A stretch of 64,000 bases of DNA from Cyanobium sp. Tous-M-B4 (GCF_024345395.1 NZ_JAGQBA010000001.1:124001-188000); one strand, 5' to 3'. Counted from the first letter of the stretch, positions 10,456 to 20,954 are shown. Numbers and translations: made by a program. The notes: generated by a model not told the origin, from the sequence alone.

Positions 10456-10957
10456 TTGCCGGTGTGCGGGCCCGGTAGGTGGCGTAATCGGGATAGGCCA
10501 GCTCAAGGGCCCGCTCCTCGCGGCGCGCCTTTCCGCCCAGCACGGCCACCAGGGCCAGCAGCAAGGCCAGATGCAGCAGGCTGCCCAGGGCCAAACTCAC
10601 CCCCAGGGAACAAAACAGCACCGCTTGATAAAGGGGGTGACGGCAACGGCCGTAGGGCCCGCTTGTCACCAATGGGGCACCAGGAATCGGATCAGGCAGG
10701 GGCGTAAGGCTGGAGCCCAGCCCCCAGAACGCCTGGACCGCCAGCACCAGCCCGAGCAGCAGCAAAAGGGCGCCAGCCAGGGCTAGGGGCAGGGGCCAGG
10801 CATAACCCCAGGCGCCCGGGGCAGGCCAAGGCGGCAGCAGGTGGGCAGCAATCAGGGCCAGCTGGGCGAGCAGCCACCACTCACCGTGGCGGTTGTCTAG
10901 CCAGCCCCCCCAACTCAGGCCCCAGCGCTCAGGTTGGAATTTCGGCAAGTGGATCAA
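10415..10957 (-). CDS. Isoprenylcysteine carboxyl methyltransferase-like membrane methyltransferase
   Basis: About 180 residues with four or five membrane helices. The C-terminal half has TSGPYGRCRHPLYQ and EERALELAYPDYATYRART, the SAM-binding RHPxY and EE...Y signatures of the ICMT/PEMT superfamily. In bacteria these methylate small lipids or quinone-type substrates; the true substrate here is unknown. The frame is open to an ATG at 10981, but a TTG at 10957 has a GGAGG eight bases upstream and is preferred. Either way the start lies inside the end of the upstream antiporter gene (overlap 29 or 53 bp), so the two are probably translated from one message. Confidence 0.8.
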   Translation of the reverse strand: MIHLPKFQPERWGLSWGGWLDNRHGEWWLLAQLALIAAHLLPPWPAPGAWGYAWPLPLALAGALLLLLGLVLAVQAFWGLGSSLTPLPDPIPGAPLVTSGPYGRCRHPLYQAVLFCSLGVSLALGSLLHLALLLALVAVLGGKARREERALELAYPDYATYRARTPAIIPRLPWLDWRVL

Positions 10958-12284
10958 GATCCGGACCTCCAGCGCTGCCACCCAGCACCAGTCTGAGCAG
11001 GATCGGCGCCAGGAAGGTGGTGCCGATCACCATCAGCAAGATTGCGGCCTCCAGCGGCTTGGTAAGCAGCCCAGCCTGGGTACCCAGGCCAAGAAAAATC
11101 AAGCCCACCTCGCCGCGAGGCATCATCCCCAAACCCACCACCAACCGGTTGGTTTTCTCCTTACTGAAATAGCTCCAGCCGGTTGCCACCTTGCCGGCAA
11201 TCGCCACGGTGAGCAGAAAGGCCGCCACGATCAATCCCTCCCGGTTTTCAGGGTTCAGCGGATTGAGCACCGACAGATCCATACCGGTGCCAATCAGCAC
11301 AAAGAAGATCGTGGCAAACAGGGCAACTAGGGGCTTAACGGTGTCCTGGATCGCATGGGTGTGCTTAGAAGAGCTGAGAATTAAGCCTGCAGCGAAAGCG
11401 CCAAGAGCGGCTTCTAGGCCGATCGCCTGGGCCACAAAACAGCAGAGCGACAACACCACGAAAGCCGCCACGACCACTTCGCCAGGGGCCTTGAGCTGAT
11501 CGAGCAGCCAGTCGAACCCAGGAGCAGCAGTGCGGCTCAGGAACAGGGCCGCCGCCACAAACACAGCTGCCGCCGCAACCAACTTCAGGATCGGGCGCAC
11601 GGTGAAGCCCTCGCCGCCAGCCAGGCTCACCACCACCGCAAGGATCACGATGCCAAGAATGTCGTCGAGCACGGCCGCGCCGATAACCGTCTGACCCTCG
11701 CGGGTGCGCAGAAACTTCAACTCACCAAACACGCTGGCGGTGATGCCGATGCTGGTGGCAGTCATCGCCGCACCGGCGAAGATCGACGGAATCAGGGGCA
11801 CATGGAAGATGTAATAAAGGCCCGCAGTGCCTAGGGCAAAGGGAAGCACCACCCCAGTTACGGCAACGGTGGTGGCCTGGGCACCCACCGCTACCAGCTC
11901 ATCGAGCTCGCTTTCCAGTCCGGTGAGAAACAACAGGGCAAACAGACCGATCTGGGAGACCGCTTGCAGATTCGGGAAGGTCTCGGCGTAGATCTCCTGC
12001 ACCTTTTCCGGTGAGAGATCGGCCAGAGAGCTGAGCAAGCCCAAGCCCCAACTGCTGAGTTGGACCTGGGTTTCGGGCGGCACGATCAAATGCAGGCCGG
12101 AAACGCCAATCAGAACGCCAGCTACCAGCTCCCCCAGGATCGTGGGCAGCTGCACCCGCACCATCAGCTCCGCCAGCAGCCTGGCCGCCACGAAGATCAC
12201 CAGAAACTCGCCCACCGAAATCAGGGTTTCAGCAACTTCGGCTTGGTGACTGCCGATTTCAAGCAAAAGCGCTGGCAGAACCAT
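10929..12284 (-). CDS. Cation:proton antiporter, Kef/CPA2 type
   Basis: Predicted 451 residues and about 12 membrane helices. Seen: [15 protein letters not shown] in TM2, [12 protein letters not shown], and the ion-pocket region [17 protein letters not shown] with the paired aspartates typical of CPA2 exchangers (Na+/H+ or K+/H+). The later [12 protein letters not shown] and [15 protein letters not shown] segments also fit. There is no TrkA-N (RCK) domain at the C-terminus, unlike KefB/C. The ATG at 12284 begins the hydrophobic protein; an open frame to 12350 adds a basic, non-hydrophobic stretch and is unlikely. It is divergent from the phosphoketolase operon. Confidence 0.88.
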   Translation of the reverse strand: MVLPALLLEIGSHQAEVAETLISVGEFLVIFVAARLLAELMVRVQLPTILGELVAGVLIGVSGLHLIVPPETQVQLSSWGLGLLSSLADLSPEKVQEIYAETFPNLQAVSQIGLFALLFLTGLESELDELVAVGAQATTVAVTGVVLPFALGTAGLYYIFHVPLIPSIFAGAAMTATSIGITASVFGELKFLRTREGQTVIGAAVLDDILGIVILAVVVSLAGGEGFTVRPILKLVAAAAVFVAAALFLSRTAAPGFDWLLDQLKAPGEVVVAAFVVLSLCCFVAQAIGLEAALGAFAAGLILSSSKHTHAIQDTVKPLVALFATIFFVLIGTGMDLSVLNPLNPENREGLIVAAFLLTVAIAGKVATGWSYFSKEKTNRLVVGLGMMPRGEVGLIFLGLGTQAGLLTKPLEAAILLMVIGTTFLAPILLRLVLGGSAGGPDLDPLAEIPT

Positions 12285-12426
12285 GGAAAAGTGGGTGCGC
12301 GGTAGTGGGAGGCGCGACCTTAAGCCGCCCGCGCCAAGGTGTTTGGACACTGATCTCTATTTGGCCCTGGGGTTTGGATTTGGCAACCATCGCTACGGTC
12401 TGAATATTGAGCAGAGGACGCGGACA

Positions 12427-14835
12427 ATGGCAGAGCAACTGCAGCGTCTTGATGCTTGGTGGCGGGCCGCCAACTACTTAGCGGTGGGGATGATCTACCT
12501 GCAGGACAACCCCCTGCTGAGCGAACCGCTCCAACCTGCCCACATCAAAAGTCGGCTGCTGGGGCATTGGGGCTCGAGCCCGGGTCAATCCTTTATCTGG
12601 GCCCATGCCAACCGGGTGATCCGGTCCCACGACCTCGACATGATTTATCTGTCGGGCCCGGGCCATGGCGCCCCTGGGGTACTGGCACCCACCTACCTCG
12701 ATGGCTCCTACAGCGAGATCTATCCCGACAAGTCGACGGATGCTGCCGGCATGCAGCGCTTCCTTAAGCAGTTTTCCTTCCCCGGCCACATCGGTAGCCA
12801 CTGCACACCGGAAACCCCTGGCTCAATCCATGAGGGCGGCGAGCTGGGCTACGTGCTCTCCCACGCCTGCGGGGCGGTGTTCGACAACCCCAGCCTGATC
12901 GCCCTGGCCTGCGTCGGCGATGGCGAAGCGGAAACCGGGCCCTTGGCCACCAGCTGGCACATCAACAAGTTCCTCAACCCCGCATCCGACGGCGCCGTGC
13001 TGCCGGTGTTGCACCTCAACGGCTACAAAATCGCCAACCCCACCCTGCTGGCCCGCATCCCCAGGGAGGAGCTCGCCAGCTTGATGCGGGGCTACGGCTG
13101 GGAGCCCCTGTTTGTGGAAGGCAGCGAGCCGATGGCGATGCACCAAGCCATGGCAGCCGCCATGGACAGCGCCATAAACCGCATTCAAGAGGTGCAGGCG
13201 GAGGCCCGCCGCAGCGGCGATCCCAGCAACGTCAGCCGGCCCCGTTGGCCCATGATCGTGTTGCGATCGCCTAAAGGCTGGACAGGGCCGGCGGAGCTGA
13301 ATGGCAAAAAGTTGGAAGGCTTCTGGCGCAGCCACCAAGTGCCCCTGCCCGATCCCAAGCGAGACCCGGCCCAGCTAGTGCAACTCGAGGCCTGGCTGCA
13401 TAGCTACCGCCCCGGCGAACTCTTCGATGGACAGGGGAGCCTGATCGCCGAGCTGCGCGCCCTCTCGCCCATTGGCCAACGCCGCATGGGCTCCAATCCC
13501 CATGCCAATGGAGGGCTGCTGCGCCGCCGCCTGCACCTGCCGCCGATCAAAAACTATGCCGTGCCCGTCGAGCAGCCGGGCAGGCACGAGGCCGAAAACA
13601 CCGCTCCCCTGGGGGAGCTGCTGCGCGATGCCATTGCCCTGAACCCCAATTCCGTGCGCGTGTTCGGACCGGATGAAACCGCCTCCAACCGGCTGCAAGC
13701 CATCTACGAGGTCAGCAAAAAGGTGTGGATGGAGGAATTTCTGCCGGAAGACCTCAACGGCAGCGAGCTCTCCCGCAGCGGCCGCGTTGTCGAGATGTTG
13801 AGCGAACACACCTTGGTGGGAATGATGGAGGGCTACCTACTCACCGGCCGCCATGGTTTTTTCCACACCTATGAGGCCTTCGCCCATGTGATTGCCTCGA
13901 TGTTCAACCAACACGCCAAGTGGCTGGAATCCTGCATTCACCACGCCCCCTGGCGCGCACCGATTTCCCCCTGGAACTGCCTGATCTCCAGCACAGTGTG
14001 GCGCCAAGACCACAACGGCTTCACCCACCAAGACCCTGGCTTCATCGATCTCGCCGGCAACAAGAGTGGCGAGGTGGTGCGCGTCTACCTGCCGGCCGAT
14101 GCCAACAGCCTGCTGGCTGTAGCTGAACAGGCGCTACAGGAAACGAACGTGTGCAACATCATCGTTTCTGACAAACAGAAACACCTGCAATATCTAACTC
14201 TCGAGCAGGCCCGGGCCCACGTGGCCAAGGGCATCGGCCTATGGAGCTGGGCGAGCAACGACGAGTGCGGCACTGAACCAGATGAGCCTGATGTGGTGAT
14301 GGCCTGCGCGGGCGACATCCCTACCAAGGAAACCCTGGCCGCGGTTGAAATTCTGCGGCGTGAAATCCCGAGCCTAAAAATCCGAGTGCTCAATGTAGTG
14401 AAGCTGTTTGCTCTCACCACTCCGAGCGAACACCCCCACGGCCTCAGCGACCGGGACTTCGACAGCCTGTTCACCACAAACCAACCGGTGATCTTCAATT
14501 TTCACGGCTACCCTTGGCTAATCCACCGACTCACCTACCACCGCACCAACCACGTCAACTTCCATGTGCGCGGATATAAGGAGAAAGGAAACATCAACAC
14601 CCCTCTGGAGCTGGCGATGAACAATCAGATCGACCGTTTCAACTTGGTTATTGATGTGATTGACCGGGTTGCGGGCCTGGGATCCCGCGCTGCCCACGTC
14701 AAAGAGCGCATGAAGGAGGCGATCTTGGCCAACCGGGCCCACGCCCATGAGCACGGCATGGATGCGGAGGATGTCACCAACTGGCGATGGAACCCACTGC
14801 CTACAGCGGCCCATGCGGGAGAATTACTCCAATGA
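12427..14835 (+). CDS. xfp: Phosphoketolase (xylulose-5-P / fructose-6-P)
   Basis: Predicted 802 residues, the normal length of the family. It cleaves xylulose-5-phosphate or fructose-6-phosphate with phosphate to acetyl phosphate and a C3 or C4 sugar phosphate, using thiamine diphosphate. Seen: SGPGHGAPG near the N-terminus, the ThDP site [15 protein letters not shown], and [12 protein letters not shown] in the middle domain. The ATG at 12427 follows AGAGGA and gives [18 protein letters not shown]; the frame is open to 12283 but that extension is unlike the family. Its TGA overlaps the glgP ATG (ATGA, 14832-14835). Confidence 0.95.
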   Translation: MAEQLQRLDAWWRAANYLAVGMIYLQDNPLLSEPLQPAHIKSRLLGHWGSSPGQSFIWAHANRVIRSHDLDMIYLSGPGHGAPGVLAPTYLDGSYSEIYPDKSTDAAGMQRFLKQFSFPGHIGSHCTPETPGSIHEGGELGYVLSHACGAVFDNPSLIALACVGDGEAETGPLATSWHINKFLNPASDGAVLPVLHLNGYKIANPTLLARIPREELASLMRGYGWEPLFVEGSEPMAMHQAMAAAMDSAINRIQEVQAEARRSGDPSNVSRPRWPMIVLRSPKGWTGPAELNGKKLEGFWRSHQVPLPDPKRDPAQLVQLEAWLHSYRPGELFDGQGSLIAELRALSPIGQRRMGSNPHANGGLLRRRLHLPPIKNYAVPVEQPGRHEAENTAPLGELLRDAIALNPNSVRVFGPDETASNRLQAIYEVSKKVWMEEFLPEDLNGSELSRSGRVVEMLSEHTLVGMMEGYLLTGRHGFFHTYEAFAHVIASMFNQHAKWLESCIHHAPWRAPISPWNCLISSTVWRQDHNGFTHQDPGFIDLAGNKSGEVVRVYLPADANSLLAVAEQALQETNVCNIIVSDKQKHLQYLTLEQARAHVAKGIGLWSWASNDECGTEPDEPDVVMACAGDIPTKETLAAVEILRREIPSLKIRVLNVVKLFALTTPSEHPHGLSDRDFDSLFTTNQPVIFNFHGYPWLIHRLTYHRTNHVNFHVRGYKEKGNINTPLELAMNNQIDRFNLVIDVIDRVAGLGSRAAHVKERMKEAILANRAHAHEHGMDAEDVTNWRWNPLPTAAHAGELLQ

Positions 14836-17354
14836 GCGACCTCCAACCCAGCAACCTGCGTCTGCCCACCCCGGGCTGCTACGCCGACCCAGATCGCAGT
14901 GGTCTGACCGCGGAAAACGTGTTCGACGGCATGACCGAACACCTTTTTTACACGCTCGGCAAGCTCGCCCCCACGGCCAGCCGCCACGACCTTTACATGG
15001 CCCTCAGCTACGCGGTGCGCGACCGGCTGATGACCCGATACTTGGCTGGCATTGAGGCGCTCAGTGCCACCCCGACTCGAGTGGTGGCCTACCTCTCCGC
15101 TGAATTTCTGATCGGGCCCCAACTGGGCAACAACCTGTTGATGCTGGGCATCCAGCAGGAAGCGGCGGAAGCCCTGCGCCGTTTCGGCATCAACGACATC
15201 AACGAGATCCTCGATGTTGAGGAGGAGCCTGGCCTGGGCAACGGAGGCCTGGGTCGGCTGGCGGCCTGCTTCCTGGAGTCGCTGGCCTCGCTGGAAATCC
15301 CGGCCACCGGCTACGGCATCCGCTACGAATTCGGCATTTTTGACCAGCTGATCCGCGATGGCTGGCAGGTTGAGATCACCGACAAGTGGCTCAAGAGCGG
15401 CTGGCCCTGGGAGCTGCCCCACCCCGATCAAGCCTGCTTCGTGGGCTTCGGCGGCCACACTGAGAGCTACCGCGATGAGCACGGCACCTACCGGGTGCGC
15501 TGGATTCCGACAGAGCACGCCATCGGCATTCCCCACGACGTGCCGGTGCTGGGCTACCGGGTCAACACCTGCGACCGGCTGCGGTTATGGCGAGCCGATG
15601 CCGCCGAATCCTTCGACTTCTATGCCTTTAACAGCGGCGACTACTACGGCGCCGTAGAGGAGAAGGTGGGCTCCGAGACCCTCTCCAAGGTGCTCTATCC
15701 CAACGACGGCACAGATGAGGGTCGGCGTCTGCGCCTAAAGCAGCAGCACTTCTTCGTGAGCTGCTCCCTCCAGGACATGATCCGCAACCTCGATGCCCGC
15801 GGCATCCCAATCACGGATTTCCCCGATCACTGGGCGGTGCAGCTAAACGACACCCACCCGGCCATCGCCGTGGCAGAGCTGATGCGCCTGCTACTCGATG
15901 ACAAGCACCTGGACTGGGAGGTCGCCTGGAACATCACCAGCCGCTCTCTTTCTTACACCAATCACACCCTGCTGCCGGAAGCCCTCGAGAAGTGGGGCTT
16001 GGGGCTATTTGGCTCCCTGCTACCCCGCCACCTGGAGCTTATCTACGAGATCAACCGCCGCTTCTTGCAACAGGTGCGCCTGAAATATCCGGGCAACGAG
16101 CAGATCCTGCGCAAGGTCTCGATCATCGATGAGGAGGGCGATAAGGCAGTCCGTATGGCCAATCTGGCCACCGTTGCTTCCCACCACGTCAACGGCGTAG
16201 CAGCCCTGCACAGCGAATTAGTCAAAACCGAGCTGTTTCCTGAATTCGCGGCCCTGTGGCCCGAGAAATTCACCAATGTCACCAACGGCGTCACCCCGAG
16301 GCGCTGGGTGGCCCTGGCCAATCCCCAGCTGTCGGCCCTGCTGAATGAATCGATTGGCCCAGGCTGGATTAACCATCTCGATGAGCTGCGCCGCCTAGAG
16401 CAATTCGTCGATGACAGCAGCTTCCTCGAGCGCTGGGAGGCCACCAAGCTGGGCGTTAAGGGCCAGCTGAGTAATTACATCCATCGCCACACGGGTGTGC
16501 TGGTCGATCCCACCTCCCTGTTCGATGTTCAGGTGAAGCGGATCCATGAATACAAGCGCCAGCACCTCAATGCCCTGCAGGTAGTAGCCCAGTACCTGCG
16601 CATCAAGAATGGTCAGGCCGAGGGTATGGCCCCGCGCACGGTGATCTTCGGCGGCAAGGCAGCACCGGGCTATTACATGGCCAAGCTCATTATTCGTTTC
16701 ATCAACGGCATCGCCGAAACGATCAATGCCGACCCCGACATGGAGGGCCGGCTGCGGGTGATCTTCCTAGCCGACTACAACGTCAAGCTGGGTGAGCGGG
16801 TTTATCCCGCCTCCGATCTCTCGGAGCAGATCTCCACCGCCGGCAAGGAAGCCTCCGGCACCGGCAACATGAAGTTCGCCATGAATGGGGCGCTGACCAT
16901 CGGGACGCTCGATGGCGCCAACGTGGAAATTCGCGAACAGGTGGGGGCGGAGAACTTCTTCCTGTTTGGCAAGACCGCTGAGGAGATCTCCGAACTGCAC
17001 CAGTCGGGTTATTGCCCCTGGGAGCTGATCGGGGGAATGCCCGAGTTGGCCGAGATCCTGCGACTGGTGGAGCAGGGCCACTTCAGTAATGGTGACGGCG
17101 ACCTATTTAGACCGCTGCTGCAAAACCTCACCGGCCGGGATCCCTTCTTCGTGCTGACCGACTTCAACGACTATCTGCGGGCCCAGTCCGAGGTCGACCT
17201 GGCCTGGGCCGACAGGGGTCGCTGGAATCGCATGTCGTTGCTGAATTCAGCCCGCAGTGGCTTCTTCTCTTCAGATCGCTCAATCCGCGACTACGCAGAG
17301 CGGATCTGGAAAGCCGAAAGCTTCCCGGTCACGATCACCTGCGAGCTGGACTGA
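14832..17354 (+). CDS. glgP: Glycogen phosphorylase
   Basis: Predicted 840 residues. It releases glucose-1-phosphate from glycogen. Seen: [16 protein letters not shown] early in the catalytic core, VHPxYE-type [11 protein letters not shown], and the pyridoxal phosphate lysine region [13 protein letters not shown] followed by GTLDGANVE. The ATG at 14832 overlaps the phosphoketolase stop, so both enzymes are likely made together; this places glycogen breakdown next to acetyl phosphate production from sugar phosphates. The frame opens further upstream (14787) only inside the phosphoketolase coding region. Confidence 0.97.
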   Translation: MSDLQPSNLRLPTPGCYADPDRSGLTAENVFDGMTEHLFYTLGKLAPTASRHDLYMALSYAVRDRLMTRYLAGIEALSATPTRVVAYLSAEFLIGPQLGNNLLMLGIQQEAAEALRRFGINDINEILDVEEEPGLGNGGLGRLAACFLESLASLEIPATGYGIRYEFGIFDQLIRDGWQVEITDKWLKSGWPWELPHPDQACFVGFGGHTESYRDEHGTYRVRWIPTEHAIGIPHDVPVLGYRVNTCDRLRLWRADAAESFDFYAFNSGDYYGAVEEKVGSETLSKVLYPNDGTDEGRRLRLKQQHFFVSCSLQDMIRNLDARGIPITDFPDHWAVQLNDTHPAIAVAELMRLLLDDKHLDWEVAWNITSRSLSYTNHTLLPEALEKWGLGLFGSLLPRHLELIYEINRRFLQQVRLKYPGNEQILRKVSIIDEEGDKAVRMANLATVASHHVNGVAALHSELVKTELFPEFAALWPEKFTNVTNGVTPRRWVALANPQLSALLNESIGPGWINHLDELRRLEQFVDDSSFLERWEATKLGVKGQLSNYIHRHTGVLVDPTSLFDVQVKRIHEYKRQHLNALQVVAQYLRIKNGQAEGMAPRTVIFGGKAAPGYYMAKLIIRFINGIAETINADPDMEGRLRVIFLADYNVKLGERVYPASDLSEQISTAGKEASGTGNMKFAMNGALTIGTLDGANVEIREQVGAENFFLFGKTAEEISELHQSGYCPWELIGGMPELAEILRLVEQGHFSNGDGDLFRPLLQNLTGRDPFFVLTDFNDYLRAQSEVDLAWADRGRWNRMSLLNSARSGFFSSDRSIRDYAERIWKAESFPVTITCELD

Positions 17355-17367
17355 GCAGGGAGATGGT

Positions 17368-17844
17368 CTAACCGGGCAGGTCTGGAGTTTGGTGGAGCAG
17401 CCGATTCAGCCTTAGGCGATCGGCATTAAGCGGATCAGGGGCCAGCTCACCGGCCACTTCCCGAAACTTTTGCTCGACCTCATCGGGCACCCGCACATCA
17501 AAGATGCGCTCCATCAGGGCCTCTATGGAGAAGAGGTGGGCATTGATATTCTCCAAATCCGCCATGGCCTGCTGGAAGGCATCGGGCTCAGCGCCCTGAT
17601 CCTCAACAGCCCCTGTACCTGCTCCTTGGCCGCCAGGGGCAGCATTGGCCTGACTGGCGGCTTCTGTTGCCTCCTGCTGCTTCTGCAACTCTTCCATCAC
17701 CCGGCCTGCCAGGGTGCGAAAAGATTGCAGCGCAGCCCAATTAAGCTCCTGCTGCTGGCGCAGGGTGGGATTTTCACGGATCAATCGGTCATGTTCCCGA
17801 TAGAACCGCTGGCAATCAGGGCATTGGCAGGGCTCTTCTGGCAC
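17368..17844 (-). CDS. Conserved hypothetical protein with N-terminal CxCxxC motif
   Basis: Predicted 158 residues from a GTG at 17844 that follows AAGGGAG. It begins MPEEPCQCPDCQRFYREHD, with C6, C8 and C11 forming a possible metal-binding or redox motif. Then comes a basic helix rich in Arg/Gln, a low-complexity Ala/Gly/Gln linker (about residues 60-85), and an acidic helical C-terminus (QQAMADLENINAHLFSIEALMERIF). There is no membrane segment. It converges on glgP with a 13-bp gap and lies 36 bp from the next small gene on the same strand. The function is not recognised. Confidence 0.6.
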   Translation of the reverse strand: MPEEPCQCPDCQRFYREHDRLIRENPTLRQQQELNWAALQSFRTLAGRVMEELQKQQEATEAASQANAAPGGQGAGTGAVEDQGAEPDAFQQAMADLENINAHLFSIEALMERIFDVRVPDEVEQKFREVAGELAPDPLNADRLRLNRLLHQTPDLPG

Positions 17845-17880
17845 CGCACTCCCTTTTGATCTCAGTCCCCATCATGGCAC

Positions 17881-18153
17881 TCAAGCCGCCAAGGGGATCT
17901 CGATCGAGGTCACCACGTTGATTACGTCGCGCAGCCGCATCGAATCGGCAAACCAGCCCATGGCTTGCTCGGTATCACCACTACGCTCAGCGTCGGTGGC
18001 CTGCTCCTCGTGAGCCTCAGCTAGCAGGGCCAGCCAGCAAAGGCAGCGGGCTTGAACCACCGAAAGGTCGAGCTCATCGGGCTGGCTATCGGCGATGCGT
18101 TCGCTCTCCTGCTGCACCAGCAGACGCAGACGCAGATCGTGAAGCTGAGTCAT
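17881..18153 (-). CDS. Small hypothetical helical protein, 90 residues
   Basis: The ATG at 18153 gives MTQLHDLRLRLLVQQESER; a TTG three codons earlier is possible. The whole protein looks alpha-helical and acidic, with QARCLCWLALLAEAHEEQA and MGWFADSMRLRDVIN segments, resembling a TPR-like helix pair but with no clear repeat. No membrane helix or signal peptide. It is followed on the same strand by the CxCxxC protein. Unknown function. Confidence 0.5.
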   Translation of the reverse strand: MTQLHDLRLRLLVQQESERIADSQPDELDLSVVQARCLCWLALLAEAHEEQATDAERSGDTEQAMGWFADSMRLRDVINVVTSIEIPLAA

Positions 18154-18606
18154 CGCGGTCAAACGACTAGGACCACGCTAGCCCCGGTGCTGCGAATAGG
18201 TAGGGCACCACCTGTAGCGCTCGCTACCGGGCATGGAAGACAGCGATGCACAGCTTGAAGATCAACCATCCGGCCCATTACGGCCACAGACAGGACAAAA
18301 CGACAAGTCCCTCTTCTGCCAGGCCAACCAAGGGCAGATTGACGGGACTTGACAATCAACGAAAAGAAACTACTTGCCATAAAGCGAATTTTACGCAGCT
18401 AGCGCAGAGTTGCAGCCAAGAGCCGTATAAATAGGCACCAAAAGCTAAAATTGCTACGAGGAATGCCGTCTCTGCTACATCATTAGTTTTCCGTCCCGCG
18501 GGGGCTTGTCTACCACTGGCCCCGCCGGCATTGGTCGCCTTTTCAATGGGCTGACGCCAGCACCCTTCCTCACCCAACCAATCCCGCATCCCCAACCTCA
18601 AAACCC
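18154..18606. other. Gene-free stretch upstream of the surface-type protein
   Basis: These 453 bp contain no convincing gene. Visible: a perfect inverted repeat GTAGCG-CT-CGCTAC at 18214-18227, just upstream of the minus-strand small gene; a TTGACA at 18349-18354 without a good -10 at 16-18 bp; and an AT-rich patch at about 18350-18480 with a TATAAAT at 18426 lacking a good -35. The patch is clearly poorer in GC than the flanking genes. The start at 18607 has no purine-rich ribosome-binding site. An 88-codon minus-strand frame across 18356-18622 has one hydrophobic stretch but no other support. Confidence 0.5.
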
Positions 18607-20931
18607 ATGGGAGTTCAGTCAACCCTGACCATCAACGATGGCGACCTTGCTGCCGATGGAGTTCAGATTTATGGCGGCCAAGAGGTCACGCTGAGGCTGA
18701 CCGCAGAAGCAGTCGGAGAAGACCTTGATATCAATCAAGTCACATTCTCGAATGTCAATCTTCTTGTCCTAAATCCAGATTCTAGCTTCGAAACAATTCC
18801 CATCACAGTCACTTGGACACTGGATGCTTCCGGCGACACCGACGGAGACGGCCGCTGGGACCAAGGCGAGCTTAGAACCTGGACAGCCAGCTACACAATT
18901 CCCGAAGAGATCCAAGAGGGTGCAATCGCCGCTTTTGGCGCAACCATTGCGACAAAAGACTTCGGCCCATTCGGCAATGGAACAGGCGCCAACGGAGAGT
19001 CGTCCTCCGCGACCACAGCCGGAATGATCTCGGTGGTCGACGAGCCCGCTCCCGCCCTCACACTAGAGAAAACAGCCAACGTCGACAGCTTCGAGCAGTT
19101 TGGCGATCCGATCGAATACACCTTTGCAGTCACAAACACGGGTAACCGTGATCTCACCAACCTGACAGTCACCGATCCCCTGATTGAGGAGATCTCCGCT
19201 GTTCTGAATGAAGTAACCGGTGAAAACACCGGCGATGCCGATAACGACGGCAGCTTCGACATTGGCGAAACCTGGGTCTTCAAAGGCAGCTACAATGCCG
19301 ACCAGGCAGATCTCGAAGGCGATGCGATTCCGAACACCGCCACAGCCGAGGCCTTCTACGGCACCCAGGCCGTCAACGATGACGACGATGAAATCGTCGA
19401 GTACGACGCAATCGAACTGGGCATCGAGCTGACCAAAACGGCCGATCAGGCGTCCTATGAAGGGGCTGGTGAGGAAATCGTCTACACCTTCAGCGTTGAC
19501 AACACCGGCAATCGCGGGCTGAGCAAAGTTACGGTTACCGACCCCCTGCTCAACAACGTTGCTGCTGTCACAGCAGGAGACACCTCGTTCAACATCGGCG
19601 ACGCTGACGAAGACAACATCCTGGATACGGACGAAACCTGGACGTTCACCGGCTCTTACACCACCACCGCAGGCGACACCGCCGACATTCCCAACACGGC
19701 AACCGCCTCCGGCTCCTACCGCGACAATGAGGCGTCCGACACTGACGATGAAATCGTCACCTACGACGCAATCGATCTGGGCATCGATCTGACCAAAACA
19801 GCCGATCAGGAGACCTATGAAGGTGCTGGTGAGGAAATCGTCTACACCTTCAGCGTTGACAACACCGGCAATCGCGGGCTGAGCAACGTTACGGTTACCG
19901 ACCCCCTGCTCAACAACGTTGCTGCTGTCACAGCAGGAGACACCTCGTTCAACATCGGCGACGCTGACGAAGACAACATCCTGGATACGGACGAAACCTG
20001 GACGTTCACCGGCTCTTACACCACCACCGAAGCCAACAACGCCGACATTCCCAACACGGCAACCGCCACCGGCTCCTACAAGGAGCTTTCGGCAACCGAC
20101 ACTGACAATGAAACCGTCACCTACGCACCTCCCAGCCTAAGCATCGCACTGCTGAAGGAAGCCGACAGAACCACCTTTGAAGCCGCCGGCGAAGCCATCA
20201 CCTACACCTTCACGGCGACCAACAACGGCAATCGCGACCTGGATAATCTCACCATCAGCGACAGCCTGCTGAACGATGCAGTGAGCGGCATTCTCACTGA
20301 GGGCAGCGAGTTTAACGTTGGCGATACAGACAACGACGGCACCTTCGACGTCAACGAGGCGTGGAAGTTCACTGGCTCTTACACCACCACCGAGGCTGAC
20401 GCAGTCACCGGAAATGTGGTGAATGTGGCCCAAGCATCAGCTACCTACAAGGGCAGCAACGTTCTCAGCAACGAAGACGATGCAATCGTGAATTACAACC
20501 CGCCCGAGCCCCCGTCGACCCTCGAGGGCCTTTCCCTGGGCTACTGGAGTGAGCACATCACGGGTCGCAAGGCCGATGCCACCTGGAACGAGGAGGCCTA
20601 CGAAGGCGCCAGCTACAAGAATGCCTCTTTTGAGGTGTTCTTCTTCGGCGGACAAGCAGCCTCGCTGAACTGGCGCAACAAAACCGACGTGACGATGTCG
20701 GAAGCCGTGAAACTGAGTGGTGGTGGCCAGTTCGCCCTGGCCCGTGATGCCGTTGCCGCTGTGCTCAATGCCGAGCGCGACGACGTGAACTACAAGTACA
20801 CGGTGGCTGATGTGCAGTCCATGGTGCGCGATGCCTTCAACATCAACGATGGCGGCGCCAACACCTGGGGCATTGAGAGCCTCAAAAATGAGCTGAGCCT
20901 CAACAACAACCTCGGCAACGACCTGGTGTAA
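18607..20931 (+). CDS. Repeat-built surface-type protein with DUF11-like domains and DxDxDG loops
   Basis: Predicted 774 residues. Order: unique N-terminal domain (1-149), four beta-rich repeats of about 120 residues (150-268, 269-388, 389-508, 509-638) and a C-terminal domain (about 639-774). Each repeat carries a YTF-x-V-x-NTGNR-type core, then a DxDxD loop (D210, D332, D452, D573, plus one at D77) and a W-x-F-x-GSY strand. This resembles DUF11/CARDB-type adhesin repeats, which are extracellular. The C-terminal part opens LGYWSEHITG and contains LARDAVAAVLNAE, like the GYWKNH-type module of secreted proteins. No N-terminal signal peptide, LPxTG or RTX nonapeptides are seen. The frame is closed by a TAG at 18484 with no start codon between, so 18607 is the start. 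GC is lower than the neighbours. Confidence 0.8.
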   Translation: MGVQSTLTINDGDLAADGVQIYGGQEVTLRLTAEAVGEDLDINQVTFSNVNLLVLNPDSSFETIPITVTWTLDASGDTDGDGRWDQGELRTWTASYTIPEEIQEGAIAAFGATIATKDFGPFGNGTGANGESSSATTAGMISVVDEPAPALTLEKTANVDSFEQFGDPIEYTFAVTNTGNRDLTNLTVTDPLIEEISAVLNEVTGENTGDADNDGSFDIGETWVFKGSYNADQADLEGDAIPNTATAEAFYGTQAVNDDDDEIVEYDAIELGIELTKTADQASYEGAGEEIVYTFSVDNTGNRGLSKVTVTDPLLNNVAAVTAGDTSFNIGDADEDNILDTDETWTFTGSYTTTAGDTADIPNTATASGSYRDNEASDTDDEIVTYDAIDLGIDLTKTADQETYEGAGEEIVYTFSVDNTGNRGLSNVTVTDPLLNNVAAVTAGDTSFNIGDADEDNILDTDETWTFTGSYTTTEANNADIPNTATATGSYKELSATDTDNETVTYAPPSLSIALLKEADRTTFEAAGEAITYTFTATNNGNRDLDNLTISDSLLNDAVSGILTEGSEFNVGDTDNDGTFDVNEAWKFTGSYTTTEADAVTGNVVNVAQASATYKGSNVLSNEDDAIVNYNPPEPPSTLEGLSLGYWSEHITGRKADATWNEEAYEGASYKNASFEVFFFGGQAASLNWRNKTDVTMSEAVKLSGGGQFALARDAVAAVLNAERDDVNYKYTVADVQSMVRDAFNINDGGANTWGIESLKNELSLNNNLGNDLV
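19411..20130 (+). repeat. Two tandem 360-bp repeat units inside the surface-type gene
   Basis: Unit A is 19411-19770 and unit B 19771-20130, both exactly 120 codons and in frame. Positions 19528-19669 and 19888-20029 (142 bp) are identical base for base, and 19465-19526 matches 19825-19886. Differences gather at the unit ends. The flanking repeats, 19054-19410 and 20131 onwards, are similar only at protein level. Confidence 0.9.
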
Positions 20932-20954
20932 ACCCACCGCGGTCGATCCCCCCC

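Noticed and set aside
14625-15536. Minus-strand open frame (303 codons) over the phosphoketolase-glgP junction
   Set aside because: Antisense to two well-supported genes; composition is that of a shadow frame.
18356-18622. Minus-strand 88-codon frame with a hydrophobic stretch
   Set aside because: Overlaps the surface-type gene start, has no ribosome-binding site and no recognised family; the hydrophobic part may be chance. Kept as a weak possibility only.
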